14,592 nt of DNA from an uncultured Prevotella sp. (GTDB lineage: Bacteria > Bacteroidota > Bacteroidia > Bacteroidales > Bacteroidaceae). Both the position numbers and the translations under genes were made by a program. Below, in pieces: positions 7,732-14,582 of this stretch (the stretch's first letter is position 1; every line of letters begins with the position of its first letter). The stretch is from the NCBI GenBank assembly GCA_927910885.1, contig CAKMOD010000091.1, positions 1-14,592 of the forward strand, in the 5' to 3' direction. The notes beneath the pieces are model-generated. The model had not been told where the DNA came from. It saw only the letters and a program-made list of their open reading frames with translations, and did not search any database.

Positions 7732-7791
7732 GATGGCGTTTAGGACTGCTTAGGATAACCTTTACTTGAGCTTCAAACTACTAATTCCACT

Positions 7792-10089
7792 ATGAGGAAA
7801 GAAAAGAAAAGCAGCAAGCGATTGACCAAGAAGCAGCTTGCAGAGAAACTCATAAGTTTCTTTCAGACACAACCCGACGAGACATTTAGCTTTAAACAGA
7901 TATTTCATGCACTCAAGTTGACCACCCATCCAGCCAAAATGTTGGCAATAGACGTGATGGAGGAATTGGCGTGGGACGACTTCCTGTCAAAGGTTGGAGA
8001 GAGTGCTTATACATTGAATACCAAGGGACAGGTGCAAGAGGGTATCTTTATCCGCAAGGCGAATGGTAAGAATACATTCCTGCCAGAGGATGGTGGTACA
8101 CCAGTCTTTGTTTCTGAACGTAATTCTATGGCGGCTTTGAATGGCGACCAAGTGAGAGTTCAGTTTATGGCACGCCGTCAGAACCATATTAAAGAGGCAA
8201 TGGTCATCGCGATACTGCAACGGAAGAAAGACACCTTCGTAGGAAGGTTGCGTGTCGAGAAGGACATTGCCTTCCTTGTAACACAGGAGAATCTCTATAT
8301 TCACGATATCCTTATCCCTAAGAAGAAACTCAAGGGAGGAAAGACAGACGACCGTGCTTTGGTGAAGATAACTAAGTGGCCTGATGCCGACCATAAGAAT
8401 CTTGTGGGCGAAGTGGTGGACGTCTTGGGTGAAGCTGGCGACAATGATGTAGAGATGAATACCATTCTTGCACAGTATGGCTTGCCTTATAAGTATCCAA
8501 AACGTGTCGAGGACGCTGCCGAGAAGATTAGTGCTGAGATCACAGCGCAGGACTATGCGGAACGTGAAGACTTCCGTGACGTATGGACTTGTACGATTGA
8601 TCCACGTGATGCGAAGGACTTTGACGATGCACTTTCTATCCGAAAGCTGAAAAACGGACAGTGGGAAGTGGGCGTACATATTGCTGACGTGTCGCATTAT
8701 GTCAAGGAAGGAGATATTATCGACCGTGAAGCCCAACAGCGTGCGACGTCGGTTTACCTCGTAGACCGTACTATCCCGATGCTTCCCGAGCGTCTTTGTA
8801 ACTTTATCTGTTCGCTCCGTCCAGACGAAGAGAAGCTTGCTTTCAGTTGTATCTTCAATCTTGACGATGAAGCAAACGTAAAGGCTTACCGCATTGTGCA
8901 TACCGTTATCAAGTCGAATCGTCGTTATGCCTACGAAGAGGCACAGCAAATATTAGAAGACAATGGTGTTGTTGATGGTACAGGTGAGCCTGCTCCAGAC
9001 CCAGGAAAGGCTGGATATAAAGGCGAGAATGCCGAACAAATCATTACACTCGACCGTCTTGCAAAGTTGATTCGTGCTCGTCGTATGAAAGCAGGAAGCG
9101 TTAAGTTCGATTCAGAAGAACTCCACTTTGACATTGATGAGAAGGGTAAGCCAATCCGTTGTTACTTTAAGCGTTCAAAGGATGCCAACAAGTTGATTGA
9201 AGAATTTATGCTATTGGCTAATAAGACAGTAGCTGAAAGCGTCGGCATAGCAAAGAAGGGCAAGAAAGCAAAGACTCTTCCTTATCGTGTTCATGACAAT
9301 CCTGACCCACAGAAGTTCGAGAACTTGCGTGAGTTCTCTGCCAAGTTCGGTTATAAACTCAAGTCTGCAAGCACGAAGGGAGCTACTGCTCGGGCATTGA
9401 ACAAGCTGATGGACGAGGTACAGGGTCAGCGTGAAGAGAAGGTGATACAGACAATTGCACTCCGTTCGATGATGAAGGCGAAATATACTACGCATAACAT
9501 CGGTCACTTCGGACTTGCTTTTGATTATTACACCCACTTCACTTCGCCTATTCGTCGATATCCCGACACGATGGTTCATCGCTTGATAACACGCTATCAG
9601 AACGGTGGTCGCTCGGCTAATAAGGATCATTATGAGGAGCTTTGTGAGCATTGTTCAGACATGGAACTCGTTGCACAGAATGCAGAACGCGACTCTATCA
9701 AGTATAAGATGGTTGAGTTTATGAGCGAGCATATCGGTGAATGCTATGATGCACACATCTCTGGTATTCAGAGTTTCGGTATTTATGCGGAGATAGATGA
9801 GAACCATTGCGAGGGTATGATACCAATGCGCGACCTCGATGATGACTATTACGATTTCGATGAGAAGAACTATTGTCTTGTTGGTCGTCGTCGTCATCAT
9901 GTCTACCAGCTTGGTGATCCTATCCGCATTCAGGTGGCTAAGGCCGATTTAGAGCGTAGACAACTCGACTTCGCACTTGATGATGGTCGCCCATTAAAGG
10001 CTAAGCAGACCGCTGCAGAGTATGCTGTAAATAGGAAGAACGACCGAAAGAGCAGCAAGCGTGGTAGTAAGAGCCGCAGAAGAAAGTAG
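7792..10089 (+). CDS. rnr: Ribonuclease R (RNB-family 3'-5' exoribonuclease)
   Basis: This is a 765-aa processive 3'-5' exoribonuclease that degrades structured RNA in the cytoplasm. Its order is typical of RNase R: a basic N-terminus with a winged-helix region (about 10-75), cold-shock RNA-binding domains (about 80-240), the RNB catalytic domain (about 260-600), an S1 domain (about 640-725; SGIQSFGIYAEID) and a Lys/Arg/Ser-rich tail. The four metal-binding aspartates are D270, D276, D278 and D279 in DPRDAKDFDDA. The conserved FTSPIRRYPD and HR motif follow in the RNB domain. A Gly/Pro-rich stretch around residues 393-412 interrupts the RNB domain. The gene follows a 267-bp gap and is divergent from the epimerase. 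The next gene overlaps it or starts a few bases after it, suggesting co-transcription. Confidence 0.95.
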   Translation: MRKEKKSSKRLTKKQLAEKLISFFQTQPDETFSFKQIFHALKLTTHPAKMLAIDVMEELAWDDFLSKVGESAYTLNTKGQVQEGIFIRKANGKNTFLPEDGGTPVFVSERNSMAALNGDQVRVQFMARRQNHIKEAMVIAILQRKKDTFVGRLRVEKDIAFLVTQENLYIHDILIPKKKLKGGKTDDRALVKITKWPDADHKNLVGEVVDVLGEAGDNDVEMNTILAQYGLPYKYPKRVEDAAEKISAEITAQDYAEREDFRDVWTCTIDPRDAKDFDDALSIRKLKNGQWEVGVHIADVSHYVKEGDIIDREAQQRATSVYLVDRTIPMLPERLCNFICSLRPDEEKLAFSCIFNLDDEANVKAYRIVHTVIKSNRRYAYEEAQQILEDNGVVDGTGEPAPDPGKAGYKGENAEQIITLDRLAKLIRARRMKAGSVKFDSEELHFDIDEKGKPIRCYFKRSKDANKLIEEFMLLANKTVAESVGIAKKGKKAKTLPYRVHDNPDPQKFENLREFSAKFGYKLKSASTKGATARALNKLMDEVQGQREEKVIQTIALRSMMKAKYTTHNIGHFGLAFDYYTHFTSPIRRYPDTMVHRLITRYQNGGRSANKDHYEELCEHCSDMELVAQNAERDSIKYKMVEFMSEHIGECYDAHISGIQSFGIYAEIDENHCEGMIPMRDLDDDYYDFDEKNYCLVGRRRHHVYQLGDPIRIQVAKADLERRQLDFALDDGRPLKAKQTAAEYAVNRKNDRKSSKRGSKSRRRK

Positions 10090-10096
10090 TGCTAAG

Positions 10097-10753
10097 GTGC
10101 GACGAAAGATATTCTATTCACACAAAGAAGAGCTATGGAACTCATGGAGTCATAGTGGAGGAATCGTACTGGGCGTAGTGTTCGGTACGATTTTCCTTGT
10201 TTGGTGCTCCCGTGAGAAGGCTGGTTGGGCAACAGCAGGTGTGATATTATATCTTATTGGGATGCTTTTTAGCTATATAACCTCTACAGCTTATCATGCC
10301 CTCTCTGCCCATTCTGTATGGAAAGAACGGTTGCGGAAGTGGGATCATGCCGCTATCTATTGGCATATAGCAGGTTCTTATTCGCCCATAACACTGATAG
10401 CCTTGCGCAATCATGGTGCTTGGGGCTGGGGCTTGTTTGCCTTTGTATGGCTCTGTGCAATACTTGGCACCATCTCATCCTTCCGAAAGTTGCGTGACCA
10501 TAGTAACTTAGAAACGTTGACATTCATTGGTATGGGGCTATCAGTATTGGTCGCTTTCAAGCCATTAGTCGATGCTTTGGAAACGCAATCGCTCGTCTGG
10601 ATCTTTGCAGAAGGAGTCATGTATATTACTGGTGCACTGTTTTATTCGCTCAACAAGCGTAAGTATATGCACACAGTATTCCACTTCTTTGTCCTTGCAG
10701 GTAGTATTTGTCATATCATAGCTGTGTGGGGAATCCTAATGGAATACCTATGA
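10097..10753 (+). CDS. Hemolysin III / PAQR-family membrane protein (YqfA-like)
   Basis: This is a membrane protein of about 218 aa with seven predicted hydrophobic helices. It belongs to the hemolysin III/PAQR family; despite the name, a true haemolytic role is doubtful. Family motifs are KEELWNSWSHSGG near the N-terminus, STAYHAL, KWDHAAIYWHIAGSYSPI, and FHFFVLAGSICH near the C-terminus. The Ser and His residues in these motifs fit the metal site known in the family. No in-frame ATG exists before the first helix. I placed the start at GTG 10097, 7 bases after the rnr stop, because homology begins just after it. A GTG at 10061 would add 12 residues and overlap rnr by 29 bases. Close spacing suggests an operon with rnr and the next gene. 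Confidence 0.85.
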   Translation: MRRKIFYSHKEELWNSWSHSGGIVLGVVFGTIFLVWCSREKAGWATAGVILYLIGMLFSYITSTAYHALSAHSVWKERLRKWDHAAIYWHIAGSYSPITLIALRNHGAWGWGLFAFVWLCAILGTISSFRKLRDHSNLETLTFIGMGLSVLVAFKPLVDALETQSLVWIFAEGVMYITGALFYSLNKRKYMHTVFHFFVLAGSICHIIAVWGILMEYL

Positions 10754-10780
10754 TTTGTACTCATACAAACACTAAAAGAA

Positions 10781-11595
10781 ATGTTCAAACGTAGTTTTTG
10801 CTCTCTATAATACTCATTCTTGCGGTCGTGAATACGCAGGCGCAGGAACGACAATACACTCGTCTGAAAGGTTATTATCGTGTCTATCAGACCACAAACT
10901 CCATGCTTAGCTATTTTATTGACGGTATGATGGAGTTTTATATACCGCTTTCTGACACTGCTACTGAGGCTTCAGAAGGGAAGAAAGGATCGCCTTTTGT
11001 TGAACGAAAGTTTCTTGGTGAACGTCGTCGTAAGGCTCCGAAAGCCAATGGCGACGATACCTTTGTGCAGATGTCACTCCCCAATCTGGAACGGCAGACC
11101 CTCCTTAAGAGTATTGACAGCGAAGAGTATTCCACTCGCAACAATGGAGATGTGTACCGATGGGCTGATAAATGTGGCAAGATAAGCAAGGAAAAGCGGA
11201 AGATTAATGGGAAGACAGAGGGCGTGACAACCCTTGAGATGGACGAACTTATAGGACAACCAAAGCACGAAATAGATATGAGTCAGCTGCGTATGTATGG
11301 TATTGTAGCTCGTATGACACAGTATGATGAGAGCGAGAGTTACCTCTCTAACAATCTTCTCCTTGCCTCACAGAAGCATCAAACCTTCTTTGCTCACTAC
11401 CGTGGAGAGGATGATGACGAACGGATTGACGTCTGGAGTGAGTTCTATGTGTCAGACCGTATGACCATTACAGAGGCCGAACTCAAACGTATTAAGAAGG
11501 AGAAGAACAACGTTTGGACCTTCTCTATCCCTGCTGTTGTCCCACCATTAGACAAGGAAGTGGCTGAGGCTTGGACCAAGATGGTGGAGTATTGA
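10781..11595 (+). CDS. Secreted protein of unknown function, signal peptide apparently frameshifted
   Basis: I do not recognise a named family. The mature protein (about 250 aa) begins near QERQYTRLKGYYRVYQTT, is polar and charged, has no membrane helix, and ends in VVPPLDKEVAEAWTKMVEY. The continuous frame has no ATG: it can start only at TTG 10798, giving LLSIILILAVV without a basic n-region. An ATG at 10781 reads MFKRSF and then hits TAA at 10808. Adding one T to the T5 run at 10795-10799 joins them as MFKRSFLLSIILILAVV..TQAQ, a textbook signal peptide. The coordinates here include that 5' part. The gene starts 27 bases after the hemolysin III stop. A short TTTGTA-CTCA-TACAAA hairpin (10754-10769) lies between them without a T-run. 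The frameshift may be real, phase-variable, or a base-call error. Confidence 0.75.
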
Positions 11596-11612
11596 GGGAG
11601 AGCAGAGACGAA

Positions 11613-11648
11613 GGAGTTAAGGAGTGAAAGGGAGTGAAAGGAGTTAAG
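11613..11648 (+). repeat. Short direct repeats GGAGTGAAAG / GGAGTTAAG
   Basis: Two adjacent copies of GGAGTGAAAG (11621-11630 and 11631-11640) are flanked by the related GGAGTTAA (11613-11620) and GAGTTAAG (11641-11648). The rest of the 162-bp gap before the peptidase shows no clear promoter or hairpin. Confidence 0.55.
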
Positions 11649-11757
11649 ACAAAGGTTCTATAGTTAACTTAGCGATTGTTTTTAGTGCTGGTTATGGGAT
11701 AATGCACAATTATCTACAACCAAGTATAAAGCAGAAATGGTAATATTGAATTGAAGA

Positions 11758-12759
11758 ATGAAGAAAAGTATCTTTATATTCTTGACATGTTTAGTGTTAG
11801 TAAGCTGTGGGCAGCAACGGAGTAACATCTCTTTCCCAGAGGAGAAGTTCACAGTCGACTTGCGTCTTCCTACTACCCCAGTGAAGGATCAAGGGTCAAG
11901 TTCGCTCTGCTGGGTCTATGCCATGCTTGCAACCCTTGAGACAGAGCATATCATGCGAGGCGATTCTGTAAATCTAAGTCCTGACTATGTGGCACGTATG
12001 TACCTTAGTGAGCAGGCAAATCGTCGTCGTTTACTTCCTAATAAGATTGTTCAGAGGGAGGCTGGTATCACAACGCGTGGAATGTGTACTATGGCACTCG
12101 ACCTTATACAAACCTACGGTTTGCAGCATTATGATGCCTATCGTCATAAGCCAGATATGGACTATAACGTTCTTTGTCGTAAGTTGGATAAGGGCAATGA
12201 TGCGGAGAAACTATTGGATAAGTATATCGGTCCGCTACCTAAACAGGTCTTTATGTTAGGCGCATTATACACTCCATTAGAGTTTGCACATAGCGTATGC
12301 ACTGATGATGAGTATGTAGCACTAACCAGTTTCACACATCATCCTTACGGACAACGCTTCCCTTTGGAAGTACCTGATAATTACTTTCATAACACTTTCC
12401 TCAATGTTCCACTCGACACGATGATGAACCGCATTGTTCAGAGTCTACGAGCAGGGCACCCTGTGTGCTGGGAAGGCGACACCTCAGAGCCCGGCTTCTT
12501 ATTTGGAGAAGGTTATGCCGTATTGAAAAACGAAAAGAAAAAGGTGACAGCCGAGCGTCGACAGGCTTCTTTTGAGGCACATCGTACGACGGATGATCAC
12601 GTTATGGAAATCGTTGGATTGGCCCACGACCAGCACGGCCGTCGCTTCTTCCTCTGCAAAAATAGCTGGGGAACAGCCAATCGCTACGGTGGCTTTATGT
12701 TCTTAAGTGAGAACTATGTGCGCATGAAGACCATTGCCGTGGTGCTACGCAATATTTAA
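11758..12759 (+). CDS. C1-family (papain/bleomycin hydrolase-like) cysteine peptidase lipoprotein
   Basis: This is a 333-aa cysteine peptidase anchored as a lipoprotein. The N-terminus MKKSIFIFLTCLVLVSC ends in a lipobox (LVSC, lipidated C17). The papain-type catalytic set is visible in order: oxyanion-hole Q45 in KDQGSSSLCW, nucleophile C51, H281 in DDHVMEIVG and N302 in KNSWGT. The motif has SSSL where classical papains have the disulfide Cys, and together with LSPDYVARMYLSEQA it resembles the C1B (bleomycin hydrolase/PepC) branch. It is shorter than typical PepC (about 400-450 aa). The residues after C17 (GQQRSN) lack the acidic cluster often linked to surface export in Bacteroidetes, so a periplasmic-facing location is my guess. 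It follows the secreted unknown on the same strand after 162 bp. Substrate unknown. Confidence 0.88.
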   Translation: MKKSIFIFLTCLVLVSCGQQRSNISFPEEKFTVDLRLPTTPVKDQGSSSLCWVYAMLATLETEHIMRGDSVNLSPDYVARMYLSEQANRRRLLPNKIVQREAGITTRGMCTMALDLIQTYGLQHYDAYRHKPDMDYNVLCRKLDKGNDAEKLLDKYIGPLPKQVFMLGALYTPLEFAHSVCTDDEYVALTSFTHHPYGQRFPLEVPDNYFHNTFLNVPLDTMMNRIVQSLRAGHPVCWEGDTSEPGFLFGEGYAVLKNEKKKVTAERRQASFEAHRTTDDHVMEIVGLAHDQHGRRFFLCKNSWGTANRYGGFMFLSENYVRMKTIAVVLRNI

Positions 12760-12787
12760 TCTTCGCCTAAAAGCTTGTTTCTGCGTT

Positions 12788-12809
12788 GATATACAGTTGT
12801 ATATCGTTT
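12788..12809 (+). terminator. Terminator-like hairpin after the C1 peptidase
   Basis: GATATAC (12788-12794) pairs perfectly with GTATATC (12799-12805) around an AGTT loop, followed by GTTTT. It lies 29 bases after the stop codon. Confidence 0.55.
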
Positions 12810-12856
12810 TGGATAAGTACTCTTTTAAGTTCCTAATGATAAAGAATTGAAGTGTG

Positions 12857-12893
12857 AAAGAGTGGTCTTTTCATTGCAAATTGACTACTCTTT
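12857..12893 (+). terminator. Second hairpin downstream of the C1 peptidase
   Basis: AAAGAGTGGTC (12857-12867) pairs with GACTACTCTTT (12883-12893) with one G-U pair. The A-rich left and T-rich right arms suggest a bidirectional terminator. It abuts the AT-rich element that starts at 12896. Confidence 0.5.
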
Positions 12894-12895
12894 CC

Positions 12896-12985
12896 GAATT
12901 ATTTTCATGAAGAAAAAGAATTATTTTCATGAAAGAAAATATTTATTTACGTGAAGAAAAATATTTATTTTCATGAAAATAATTC
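12896..12985. repeat. AT-rich 22-bp-period palindromic element, long copy (90 bp)
   Basis: The end arms GAATTATTTTCATGA (12896-12910) and TCATGAAAATAATTC (12971-12985) are perfect inverted repeats. Between them are three 22-bp units starting CATGAA, CATGAA and CGTGAA at 12906, 12928 and 12950. The first unit contains an extra copy of the left arm (12918-12932). The structure equals the 68-bp copy at 5038-5105 plus exactly one unit. Confidence 0.82.
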
Positions 12986-13047
12986 GCAGAAGGTGAACTC
13001 TACTACTGCTTTATTCCCACTTAAGCAGGCTATTTTCATGTGATTTA

Positions 13048-13075
13048 AAATTAAAAAGGGAGCATATTTGCCCCC
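13048..13075 (-). terminator. Rho-independent terminator of the trmH locus
   Basis: On the minus strand GGGGGCA (13075-13069) pairs with TGCTCCC (13064-13058), with one G-U pair and a 4-nt loop. TTTTTAATTTT follows. It lies 30 bases past the minus-strand stop codon of trmH. Confidence 0.75.
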
Positions 13076-13104
13076 AAAATCTTCTGGCGTCAGTTGTTTG
13101 AAAC

Positions 13105-13673
13105 CTACTTTATAAGTAGCTGACGAGCAAACTCCCAAATGACAATACCAGTTGTTACACTTACATTCAGTGAGTGTTTGGTGCCGAACTGTGGAATTTC
13201 AAGACAGCCGTCACTCATATCCACGACACTTTGCTTTACACCTTTCACCTCGTTGCCCAGCACGATAGCGTAGCGGGGGGATGGGTGTTGGGTGTTGGGT
13301 GTTGGGTGTTGATGGGGTGTTGGGTATTGAGGTCTTGTAGCTTTGTTGAGCCTTCCACTTGTTCTACGCTATACACGAATACGCCTTGACGATGGAGTTC
13401 TTCGATGGCATCCTCTGTACGTTCAAAGTAACGCCAGTCAACTGAGTCCTCACCACCGAGTGCGGTCTTATGAATCTCTGCGTTAGGAGGTGTGGCGGTG
13501 ATACCGCATAGATAGACAGCTTCCACACGGAAAGCATCAGCCGAACGGAAGACACTTCCCACATTATGTAATGACCGCACATCGTCTAATACAACGATGA
13601 GTGGCAGTTTATCAGCCTCCTTGAACTCCTCAAGGGAAAGCCTATTCATTTCTATTGTGCGTAGTTTTCTCAT
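13105..13673 (-). pseudogene. TrmH/SpoU-family RNA 2'-O-methyltransferase, frameshifted at a C/G tract
   Basis: Two frames together encode a SPOUT methyltransferase that would use S-adenosylmethionine to 2'-O-methylate tRNA or rRNA. The first frame starts at ATG 13673 (MRKLRTIEMNRLS; an upstream ATG at 13733 adds only junk) and carries motif 1, LDDVRSLHNVGSVFRSADAF. It then runs into a repeat-encoded stretch (NTQHPINTQHPTPNTHPP) and goes out of frame, ending at 13245. The second frame, from about 13275 to the TAG at 13105-13107, carries motifs 2 and 3: RYAIVLGNEVKGV and EIPQFGTKHSLNVSVTTG. One extra base in the six-C tract (plus-strand G6, 13275-13280) would fuse them into a 189-aa protein of normal family architecture, apart from a loop lengthened by the repeats. 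It may be decay, slipped-strand phase variation, or a sequencing error. Confidence 0.85.
13275..13328 (+). repeat. G6 tract plus GGGTGTT heptamer array inside trmH
   Basis: Six Gs (13275-13280) and AT are followed by four perfect GGGTGTT units (13283-13310), GATG, another GGGTGTT (13315-13321) and GGGTATT (13322-13328). Gain or loss of one 7-bp unit, or of one G, changes the trmH reading frame. The plus strand has seven runs of three or more Gs within 50 bases. It codes the Asn-Thr-Gln-His-Pro-rich stretch of trmH on the minus strand. Confidence 0.85.
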
Positions 13674-13684
13674 AAGGAAAAGCC

Positions 13685-13815
13685 CCACCCGACCTCCCCG
13701 AAAGGGGAGGAGTCTTAGCTTGTGAAGTTCCACCTAACCTGTCCGAAGGGAGGAATATTAGCTTGTAGAACCCCACTTAACTTCCCGAAGGGGAGGAGTC
13801 TTAGCTTGTGTGTGG
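13685..13815. repeat. Three imperfect repeats of about 44 bp with GC-rich hairpin cores
   Basis: Units begin with CCAC at 13685, 13730 and 13773 (spacing 45 and 43 bp). Each carries a CCCGAAGGG-like hairpin core followed by TTAGCTTGT. The first core is a perfect 7-bp stem with a GAAA loop (13693-13710). They lie directly upstream of the trmH start codon, so they are in its leader or promoter region. From memory, CCCCTCCCGAAGGGGAGG-type motifs are common between genes in Bacteroidetes genomes. Confidence 0.7.
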
Positions 13816-13916
13816 GTTATAGTTGTAGAATATTATTATAGAATAGGGATATATGCTAAATATTATAGATATCTCAACAAAGCATCCCAGTATTATTATC
13901 CTTTATTATCTGCACT

Positions 13917-13961
13917 CCCCTCCCTTCGGAGGGGTTGGGGGAGGCTTTTTGGGGAGGCTTT
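13917..13961 (-). terminator. GC-rich hairpin and repeat downstream of sufE
   Basis: CCCCTCC (13917-13923) pairs with GGAGGGG (13928-13934). Two direct copies of GGGGAGGCTTT follow (13938-13948 and 13951-13961). The core belongs to the same CCCTCCGAAGGGAGG family as 13685-13815, in the opposite orientation. It is the only strong hairpin after the minus-strand sufE stop, so it may end that transcript, but it lacks a T-run. Between 13816 and 13916 I see only AT-rich sequence. Confidence 0.5.
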
Positions 13962-13972
13962 CTTACTGCAAA

Positions 13973-14380
13973 CTAAACCCTACCTGCGTACGCCTTAATC
14001 TTTGTCACCATAGATAGCAAGCCGTTGCTACGTGTAGGTGAGAGATGCTGGCGGAGACCTATCTTGTCAATAAAATACAGGTCAGCATCGATAATCTCTT
14101 GTGGAGTATGATTACTTAACACACGTATCAGAAGGGCAATGATTCCCTTTGTGATGAGTGCATCAGAGTCAGCAGTGAAGATAAGTTTACCATCTACGTT
14201 GTCACACTGCAGCCATACACGGCTCTGACAACCATCAATGAGGTTCTGCTCGTTCTTATACTGCTCCTCTAATGGCTCCAACTCGTTACCCAAGTCAATG
14301 AGCATTTGGTATTTATCCATCCAATCAGTGAAGTCCTCAAACTCACCAATTACTGCATCTTGTGCTTCGTTTATTGTCAT
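13973..14380 (-). CDS. sufE: SufE-family Fe-S cluster assembly protein (sulfur acceptor)
   Basis: This is a 135-aa cytoplasmic protein of the SufE family. SufE accepts persulfide sulfur from the cysteine desulfurase SufS and passes it to the SUF scaffold during iron-sulfur cluster assembly. The conserved sulfur-accepting cysteine is C51 in LIDGCQSRVW. The surrounding motifs also fit: FTDWMDKYQMLIDLGNELEPL at the start, ADSDALITKGIIALLIRVLSNHTPQEI in the middle and IGLRQHLSPTRSNGL near the end. Length and residue order are those of a complete family member. The ATG at 14380 is the natural start. No sufS, sufB or sufC gene is in the window, so it is detached from a suf operon here. The broken trmH lies 299 bp downstream on the same strand, separated by GC-rich repeats. 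Confidence 0.93.
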   Translation of the reverse strand: MTINEAQDAVIGEFEDFTDWMDKYQMLIDLGNELEPLEEQYKNEQNLIDGCQSRVWLQCDNVDGKLIFTADSDALITKGIIALLIRVLSNHTPQEIIDADLYFIDKIGLRQHLSPTRSNGLLSMVTKIKAYAGRV

Positions 14381-14396
14381 AATTGCCTTATTTTAA

Positions 14397-14582
14397 TTCA
14401 GAATTCATAATTCAAAATTCATAATTATGATTACCTTTGTTGGTAGAGTTTATTGCTACAAGCAACTTACTATATTGTTATTTACCATATAATATTAACC
14501 AATAGAAGTAATCATCGTTGTGAATTTGGATTGTGAATTATGAATGTTGAATTCAGAATTACCATAGTAATCATAATTATGA
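14397..14582. repeat. AT-rich inverted repeats upstream of sufE
   Basis: TCATAATTATGATTAC (14419-14434) and GTAATCATAATTATGA (14567-14582) are perfect 16-bp inverted repeats 132 bases apart. ATTCATAATTCA (14403-14414) has its complement at 14534-14545, in an order that cannot nest with the first pair. AATTCATAATTC-type motifs recur throughout. No TAnnTTTG promoter box was found for sufE, and no gene is visible before the window ends. Confidence 0.55.

Noticed and set aside
7987..8949. A 320-codon open frame on the minus strand opposite rnr
   Set aside because: It lies fully inside the RNase R gene, whose catalytic motifs are intact. The translation shows no recognisable domain and reflects codon bias of the real gene.
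10097..10753. Haemolysin/virulence interpretation of the hemolysin III gene
   Set aside because: The family name is historical. The motifs indicate a PAQR-type membrane protein, and nothing here supports a toxin role.
13174..13389. 71-codon plus-strand open frame over the heptamer array
   Set aside because: Its WVLGVGCWVL sequence is just the translated GGGTGTT repeat, and conserved trmH motifs lie on the other strand.
13685..13815. Possible small CRISPR array
   Set aside because: Repeats are imperfect, spaced 43-45 bp with the similarity extending through the whole unit. There are no distinct spacers and no cas genes.
13810..13998. 62-codon plus-strand open frame between trmH and sufE
   Set aside because: It spans repeat and terminator-like DNA, gives a Tyr-rich, low-complexity product, and overlaps the sufE end.
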